A stretch of DNA of 10,732 nucleotides from positions 1 to 10,732 of the forward strand of contig JAAXXJ010000088.1 of assembly GCA_013334545.1 (NCBI GenBank). The letters are read 5' to 3'. The notes under the pieces were generated by a model that saw nothing but the letters and a program-made list of their open reading frames with translations, made no database searches and was not told the DNA's origin. Position 1 is the first letter of the stretch. Each line of letters opens with the position of its first letter. The DNA is from Nitrospirota bacterium. GTDB lineage: Bacteria; Nitrospirota; UBA9217. Positions 6,616-10,732 of the stretch are shown piece by piece. Made by a program: the position numbers and the translations under genes.

Positions 6616-8028
6616 ATGAGGGAGCTGACACGGGGAGAGGAATTCTACGATGGGGCCGCCCTGCTGGGCGATCCCGTGCATGGCTACATCTCGTTCACCA
6701 CGCCGAAACCTTCGGCCGCCGAAAAGACGGAAAAGGACCTCATTGACACCGCGTGGATGCAGCGGCTCCGTCAGATCTACCAGCTTCAGAGCGCCCGGTG
6801 GGTCTACCCGTCGGCGGAGCACAGCAGGTTCCAGCACTCCCTCGGCGCCATGCATCTGGCGGGGCGCTTCGCCCGTCATCTGTATCCCTCCTTGAAGGCC
6901 GCGGTCCCTGACTGCCCGTCGGAGAACTTCATTGAAGAGCTCCTCCGCGTGGCCGCGCTCCTGCACGATATCGGCCATGGTCCCTTCGGCCATTTCTTCG
7001 ACGACAATTATCTCGAACAGTTTGAGCTCACCCACGAGAAACTCGGACAGCTCATCATCAGGACCGAACTGGGCGACATCATCCGGGAGGTCCGCAGGAG
7101 CCCGTCGGGCGAGTTCTCCAAGCGGGAGCGTCTGGACCCCGACCAGATCGCCTTTCTCATCGGGAAGGGGGCCCCGGCCTCGTCCAAGCAGCCGCGCTGG
7201 CTCGTCTTTCTCCAGCCCCTCCTCTCGGGCATCTACACGGTGGACAATCTCGATTACGTCCTGCGCGACGCCTATCTGTGCGGTGTGGCGGTGGGGCCGG
7301 TGGATATCGACCGCCTCATGTACTACACCTTCTTCACGGACAAGGGGCTCACGCTCCATAAGTCAGGCCTCACCGCCCTCAACATGTTCCTGAACGCCCG
7401 GCTGTACATGTATACCAATGTCTACTATCACCGTACGACGCGTGCAATCGACCAGCACCTCAAGGAGCTCTTCAAGGACACCATGGCGGCCCTGTTCCCT
7501 TATAATCCCGCCGACAACCTTCAGGCATATCTCGAACTGACCGACTGGTCGCTCCTCGAGTCGGTCCGGAAGTGGGCGCAGGAAGAGGACACGTCCACGG
7601 CGGTCCTGGGACGCGAATGGGCGACGATCCTGGCGCGCGAAGTGAAATGGAAGATGGCCTACGATGTCACGCTCTCCATGCGGTACTTCGAGAAGGGGAG
7701 AACGCTCATCGACGCGCCGGAGCTGGTGAAGCGCATCCGCAAGCGGCTCCCCGAGAAGATCAAGGACCTGCCCTTCTGCGTGGACATGGCAAGCCAGGAC
7801 CCACGCCCCATCAACCCCCTCATGATGGGGGAGCGCCAGATCTACGTGTTCAATCCGACGACGCGGAAAGTGGAGAAAGAGCCCCTCAAGGACTTCTTCG
7901 AATACATACCGGCGCGGGTGGTGCAGTGCCGGGTATTCACCTTGAAGCATGACCACGATGTTCTGCTCGCAGACATTGTGGAGGAGGTCCTCGGCATCCA
8001 GGAGGACAGCATCAAGACGAACGTCTAG
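6616..8028 (+). CDS. HD-domain phosphohydrolase, SAMHD1/dGTPase-like (COG1078)
   Basis: The 470-residue cytoplasmic protein has the H...HD...D metal site of the SAMHD1-like HD hydrolases. His74 lies in RFQHSLG, His117-Asp118 in LLHDIGHGPFGH, and Asp210 in VDNLDYVLRD, which matches the VDKWDYFARD region of SAMHD1. His140 in THEKLG matches another conserved active-site His, and DPVHGYI near residue 19 is the usual N-terminal motif. Relatives hydrolyse dNTPs or other phosphate esters; the substrate here is not determined. The start has GGAGG at 6608-6612 only 3 bases from the ATG. A TATAAT at 6602-6607 overlaps that region without a good -35. It follows the channel gene by 72 bases and may share its transcript. 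Confidence 0.9.
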   Translation: MRELTRGEEFYDGAALLGDPVHGYISFTTPKPSAAEKTEKDLIDTAWMQRLRQIYQLQSARWVYPSAEHSRFQHSLGAMHLAGRFARHLYPSLKAAVPDCPSENFIEELLRVAALLHDIGHGPFGHFFDDNYLEQFELTHEKLGQLIIRTELGDIIREVRRSPSGEFSKRERLDPDQIAFLIGKGAPASSKQPRWLVFLQPLLSGIYTVDNLDYVLRDAYLCGVAVGPVDIDRLMYYTFFTDKGLTLHKSGLTALNMFLNARLYMYTNVYYHRTTRAIDQHLKELFKDTMAALFPYNPADNLQAYLELTDWSLLESVRKWAQEEDTSTAVLGREWATILAREVKWKMAYDVTLSMRYFEKGRTLIDAPELVKRIRKRLPEKIKDLPFCVDMASQDPRPINPLMMGERQIYVFNPTTRKVEKEPLKDFFEYIPARVVQCRVFTLKHDHDVLLADIVEEVLGIQEDSIKTNV

Positions 8029-8166
8029 TCCTGTTATACAAAGGCGGGCATAAGATGGAAAAGGGGACCGGCGGGGACACGTCGACGGGCGAATGGAGCG
8101 TGGTAAAGACAGGCGTAGGTGCTTCCGGGTAGCGAACGACAAACAGCAAAGCGAAAATGGAGGGGG

Positions 8167-8349
8167 TTAATCGATTCTGAGAAAATTAGCTAAAATAGTT
8201 TGACAATCCACAGAAGATCTGCGGTCTCCCCGACATCGTCTCTCACTTCCACTTCTGTGTTCCGAACCCTTATAGTTTGGATCACGGTATTTTCGGCGGT
8301 CTGCGCCTAATCTGAGATCATTTCCCGACCTGCGTTCTTTATTGTTCAT
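8167..8349 (-). CDS. Small Arg-rich ERRSGxDRR-repeat protein, function unknown
   Basis: This 60-residue, highly charged protein contains degenerate repeats of a (E/D)RR-S-G-x-(E/D)RR type: ERRSGND, LGADRR, EHRSGSERR and RGDRR. A DPNYKGSE linker lies in the middle and the tail is TILANFLRID. I recall short proteins of this kind in Desulfobacterota and Nitrospirota, all without known function. There is no signal peptide or membrane segment, and one cysteine pair (35 and 49) is not a clear metal site. The chosen ATG at 8349 has AAGGGAG just upstream; a TTG at 8385 would add 12 residues but lacks such a site. A strong promoter-like pair lies about 130 bases upstream. The surrounding DNA is visibly more AT-rich than the genes on either side, which hints at a different history. 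Confidence 0.72.
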   Translation of the reverse strand: MNNKERRSGNDLRLGADRRKYRDPNYKGSEHRSGSERRCRGDRRSSVDCQTILANFLRID

Positions 8350-8393
8350 GTGGCTCCCTTCGTAACGCAGAGATAAAAACTGCAATTCGCCCT

Positions 8394-8408
8394 ATGTATC
8401 GAATACAT
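8394..8408. promoter_or_regulatory. Perfect 6-bp inverted repeat in the small gene's leader
   Basis: ATGTAT (8394-8399) and ATACAT (8403-8408) are exact complements separated by CGA. The site lies in the predicted leader, 45 bases before the small gene's start codon. It could be a DNA operator or a small RNA hairpin. No regulator is identified. Confidence 0.35.
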
Positions 8409-8475
8409 TTGAGACGTGCTATTCCTCTTTCAGGTGAATCCCCTGCCGCCGATTGCAGGAAGCAGTCAATGCTGT

Positions 8476-8503
8476 ATTATAGCTGATTAGCCGCAGCTTT
8501 CAA
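8476..8503 (-). promoter_or_regulatory. Strong predicted sigma-70 promoter for the small gene
   Basis: Read on the minus strand, TTGAAA (8498-8503) and a perfect TATAAT (8476-8481) are 16 bases apart. Transcription would start near 8469, giving a leader of about 120 bases before the ATG at 8349. The motif supports the small gene having its own promoter rather than depending on the transketolase transcript. Confidence 0.65.
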
Positions 8504-8591
8504 ATCTTTTTCAGGCTGCGACAGCCGCTTACATAATCGTGCCCTCTGGGGCTGAGCAGCCGCTTTAGCGGGTCGGTCTCGTGCCTCTGGT

Positions 8592-8616
8592 TCTCCCCTC
8601 GCGGAGCGAGGGGAGA
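8592..8616. repeat. Perfect 11-bp GC-rich hairpin downstream of transketolase
   Basis: Bases 8592-8602 pair without mismatch with 8606-8616 around the loop GGA. It starts 43 bases after the transketolase stop on the minus strand. No T-run follows on either strand, so it may stabilise the mRNA end or act with Rho rather than be an intrinsic terminator. Nothing else recognisable lies in 8504-8658 apart from a small CCGCT/AGCGG repeat. Confidence 0.7.
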
Positions 8617-8658
8617 GCAAATCTGCTGAGATCCTGTCAGAACGGCTGGCCAGGCTGT

Positions 8659-10488
8659 TCAGCTCATTCTTTGCTTTACCGCCTCCATGATCGCTTTCGC
8701 GGATATCCCCTCATACTCCAGCAGTTCATCCGGTTTGCCGCTCTTCGGCATGGCGCGGACAGCGAGGCTATGGACCGGGACCGGGTCTTTTGACAACGCA
8801 GTCCTGACCGCGTCGGCGATGCCACCTTCGGCAAAGTGGTCCTCCACGGTCATGATGAATCCCGTATCTTCGGCCGCCTGGCGTAGCGTTGCCACGTCGA
8901 CGGGCTTCACGCTGTAGAGATCGATGACGCGGATAAGGATGCCTTCCTTCCTGAGTGCGTCATATGCCGTGAGAGCCTCATGGAGGGTGATGCCCGCGGC
9001 AACCACGGTAGCCTTGTCCTTTTTGCTCGAACGTAAGATTTTGCTACCGCCGATCCAGAAGGCCTCGTCGTTCCGGTAGAGGATGGGCGTGTCCTTCCGT
9101 GTCGTGCGGAGATAGCCGATGCCCCAGTGCTTCGCCATCTCCTCAACAAGCTTCTCCGTAGATACTGCGTCGGAGGGATAGATCACCACGCTGCCAAGGA
9201 TGGCCCTGAACAGGGCGAGGTCCTCCAGCCCCATCTGGGACGAGCCGTCCTCACCGATGGAAACGCCGGCATGGGACCCGCAGAACTTGATGTTCGCGTT
9301 CGAATACTGGCTCATGCGGACCTGGTCCGCCGCACGGGTCAGGAACGCCGCGAAGGTCGAGACAAAGGGCACCTTTCCCCGGATCGAGAGGCCGAGCGCC
9401 GTACCGACCATGTTCTGCTCGGCAATGAACATCTCGAAGAACCGGTCGGGAAATGCCTTCTTGAATATCTCCGCGTAGGTCGAGTTGCTCACCTCGCCGT
9501 CCAGCACAACCATGTCCGGACACTGGGGAGCGAGCCGGCTGAGCGCCGTGCCGTAGGCATGCCGGGTCGCGACCGGCTTGTCGGTCGAGTACGAAAGCGG
9601 TGCGGCCTTCACAGCCGTCACCGTCGTAGGTTTCGCACCCCGCGGCGGCTCTATCCATCCCCGGAGCCCTTTGTCCACCGGGCCCAGTTCCTGGAGAGCC
9701 CGGTCAAGCTCGTTTTTCTTGAGCGCCTTGCCGTGCCAGCCGTTCTTGTCCTCGATGAACGAGACGCCTTTCCCCTTGAGCGTCTTGGCGATGATCATGA
9801 CCGGCCTGTCGGTCGTACGGATCGCCTGCTCGAAGGCGGTCCTGATCTGAGGCATATAGTGGCCGTCGATGGCAATGGTCTCCCATCCGAATGCCGCGGC
9901 CCGGTTCTTGTACACCGAAAGATCATGGCCGTACATGGTCTCGCCACGCTGGCCGAGCCGGTTCACGTCCAGGATGCCGACCAGATTGCCGAGCTTGTAG
10001 TATGCCGCGATCTCCATGGCCTCCCAGGCCGAGCCCTCCGCCATCTCGCTGTCGCCCAGCAGGACGTAGGTGCGGTACGACAGTTTGTCGAGGTATTTCG
10101 CGTTCAGTGCCATGCCGACGCCGATGGAGAGCCCCTGTCCGAGGGAGCCGGTGGACGCCTCGGTATACCGGAATGCACGTGTCATATGGCCTTCAAGCGG
10201 GCTGTTGAACTTCCGGAGCGTCAGGAGTTCCCTTTCCGTCACTTTTCCCGCTGCTGCCCACAGGGCATAGAACAGGGGAGAGGCGTGGCCTTTCGAGAAG
10301 ATGAGCCGGTCATTGTTCGGTTGGCCGGGATCGTCCAGATCGAACCGGAATGCGCCCCCGAACAGAAGGCCGGCCATCAGGTCGGCTGCAGACAGGGACG
10401 AAGTGGGGTGGCCGGAGCCGGCCTCGGTCGTGGAAACGAGACTGTAGTAGCGGATGAGCCGTGCCAGACCTTCCAAGTCGTTGATCAT
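8659..10488 (-). CDS. tkt: Transketolase, single-chain human-type
   Basis: Transketolase moves two-carbon units between sugar phosphates in the pentose phosphate pathway, using thiamine diphosphate and a divalent metal. The 609-residue protein joins both halves of the enzyme in one chain, near the human length (623) and shorter than E. coli TktA (663). Residues 1-280 hold GSGHP (His27), SKGHA (His68), the TPP/metal motif starting GDSEMAEGSAWEA (145-157) and ending at Asn176, and WHGK (His252). The central half has the catalytic Glu357 in IAEQNMVGTALG and SHAGVSIGEDG (405-415). A C-terminal domain follows. The motif reads GDS where human has GDG. An in-frame ATG at 10521 exists, but AGGGAGG at 10494-10500 is 5 bases from the ATG at 10488. 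It stands alone on the minus strand, convergent with the HD gene. Confidence 0.95.
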   Translation of the reverse strand: MINDLEGLARLIRYYSLVSTTEAGSGHPTSSLSAADLMAGLLFGGAFRFDLDDPGQPNNDRLIFSKGHASPLFYALWAAAGKVTERELLTLRKFNSPLEGHMTRAFRYTEASTGSLGQGLSIGVGMALNAKYLDKLSYRTYVLLGDSEMAEGSAWEAMEIAAYYKLGNLVGILDVNRLGQRGETMYGHDLSVYKNRAAAFGWETIAIDGHYMPQIRTAFEQAIRTTDRPVMIIAKTLKGKGVSFIEDKNGWHGKALKKNELDRALQELGPVDKGLRGWIEPPRGAKPTTVTAVKAAPLSYSTDKPVATRHAYGTALSRLAPQCPDMVVLDGEVSNSTYAEIFKKAFPDRFFEMFIAEQNMVGTALGLSIRGKVPFVSTFAAFLTRAADQVRMSQYSNANIKFCGSHAGVSIGEDGSSQMGLEDLALFRAILGSVVIYPSDAVSTEKLVEEMAKHWGIGYLRTTRKDTPILYRNDEAFWIGGSKILRSSKKDKATVVAAGITLHEALTAYDALRKEGILIRVIDLYSVKPVDVATLRQAAEDTGFIMTVEDHFAEGGIADAVRTALSKDPVPVHSLAVRAMPKSGKPDELLEYEGISAKAIMEAVKQRMS

Positions 10489-10561
10489 GGGAACCTCCCT
10501 TGTCGTCATGCGGTCAGACAAGAATTTCGAATCTTGCAGCGACGCACCATTTTGTTACTAA

Positions 10562-10574
10562 AGAATCAGATTCT
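10562..10574. promoter_or_regulatory. Perfect 6-bp inverted repeat upstream of transketolase
   Basis: AGAATC and GATTCT are exact complements around a single A, 74 bases upstream of the transketolase start. This could be an operator. No convincing promoter is seen near it; on the minus strand TTGCCA (10581-10586) has only a poor -10 at suitable distance. Confidence 0.3.
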
Positions 10575-10597
10575 ACTCAAAATGGCAAGAAAATATC

Positions 10598-10692
10598 CAC
10601 CGCGAAGACGCGAAGGAAGCAAAGGACGTCAAAAAAAGGGATTTTTAAGTAATTCAAGTTTTCCTCGCAACCTTTGCGCCTTGGCGGTTCCA
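10598..10692. repeat. Long imperfect palindrome of 8-base words at the window end
   Basis: The left arm repeats CGCGAAGA, CGCGAAGG and AAGCAAAG at exactly 8-base steps from 10601. The right arm (about 10665-10692) has TTTGCGCC and TTGGCGGT at the same step. The outer ends are complementary with scattered mismatches, and an AT-rich stretch of about 40 bases lies between. It is upstream of transketolase. The last 40 bases of the window show nothing further. Confidence 0.72.
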
Positions 10693-10732
10693 CGGTTTTG
10701 TTCCGGCTTGTCCGGGTTAGGTGTTAATAGCT

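Noticed and set aside
8055..8132. 25-codon frame starting MEKGTGGDTS just after the HD gene
   Set aside because: It is short, has no convincing ribosome site and resembles nothing I know. It may be chance; the 8029-8166 gap otherwise shows nothing.

Overview
The window is a stretch of bacterial chromosome with GC-rich coding regions. It carries five tRNA genes, the tig-clpP-clpX proteostasis cluster, engB, a cyclic-nucleotide-type MscS channel, a SAMHD1-like HD phosphohydrolase, a very small Arg-rich protein and a human-type transketolase. The tRNA genes followed by tig-clpP-clpX, the short RRSGxDRR protein and the inverted repeats between genes recall Desulfobacterota (Geobacter-like) or Nitrospirota. 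This placement rests on memory of gene content, not on a search, and is only a suggestion. I see no phage, transposase, integrase, CRISPR or toxin genes.

Layout. 24-922: tRNA-His(GTG), Arg(CCG), Arg(TCG), Lys(CTT) and Leu(TAG), all on + and all with encoded CCA. A sigma-70-like promoter lies before tRNA-Lys, and long imperfect hairpins lie in several of the gaps. 1050-4227: tig, clpP and clpX, tightly spaced on +. A chaperone working at the ribosome is thus grouped with both subunits of the ClpXP protease. The run ends in an intrinsic terminator, and lon, which often follows clpX, is not there. 4343-8028: engB (ribosome assembly GTPase), a 508-residue MscS-type channel with a C-terminal cNMP-binding domain, and an HD phosphohydrolase, all on +. 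8029-8658: a gap holding a 60-residue gene on the minus strand with a strong predicted promoter and a leader of about 120 nt, plus a perfect 11-bp hairpin. 8659-10488: transketolase on the minus strand. 10489-10732: its upstream region, with another long inverted repeat.

The pattern the genes do not explain is in the gaps. At least six long imperfect palindromes occur, all outside coding sequence. Each differs in sequence, but in most of them both arms are degenerate tandem copies of a 7- or 8-base word. One family member encloses the clpX terminator and another forms the tig leader. The next most interesting items are the small ERRSGxDRR-repeat protein and the pairing of a cyclic-nucleotide-type channel with an HD phosphohydrolase. 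Everything else is ordinary housekeeping content.
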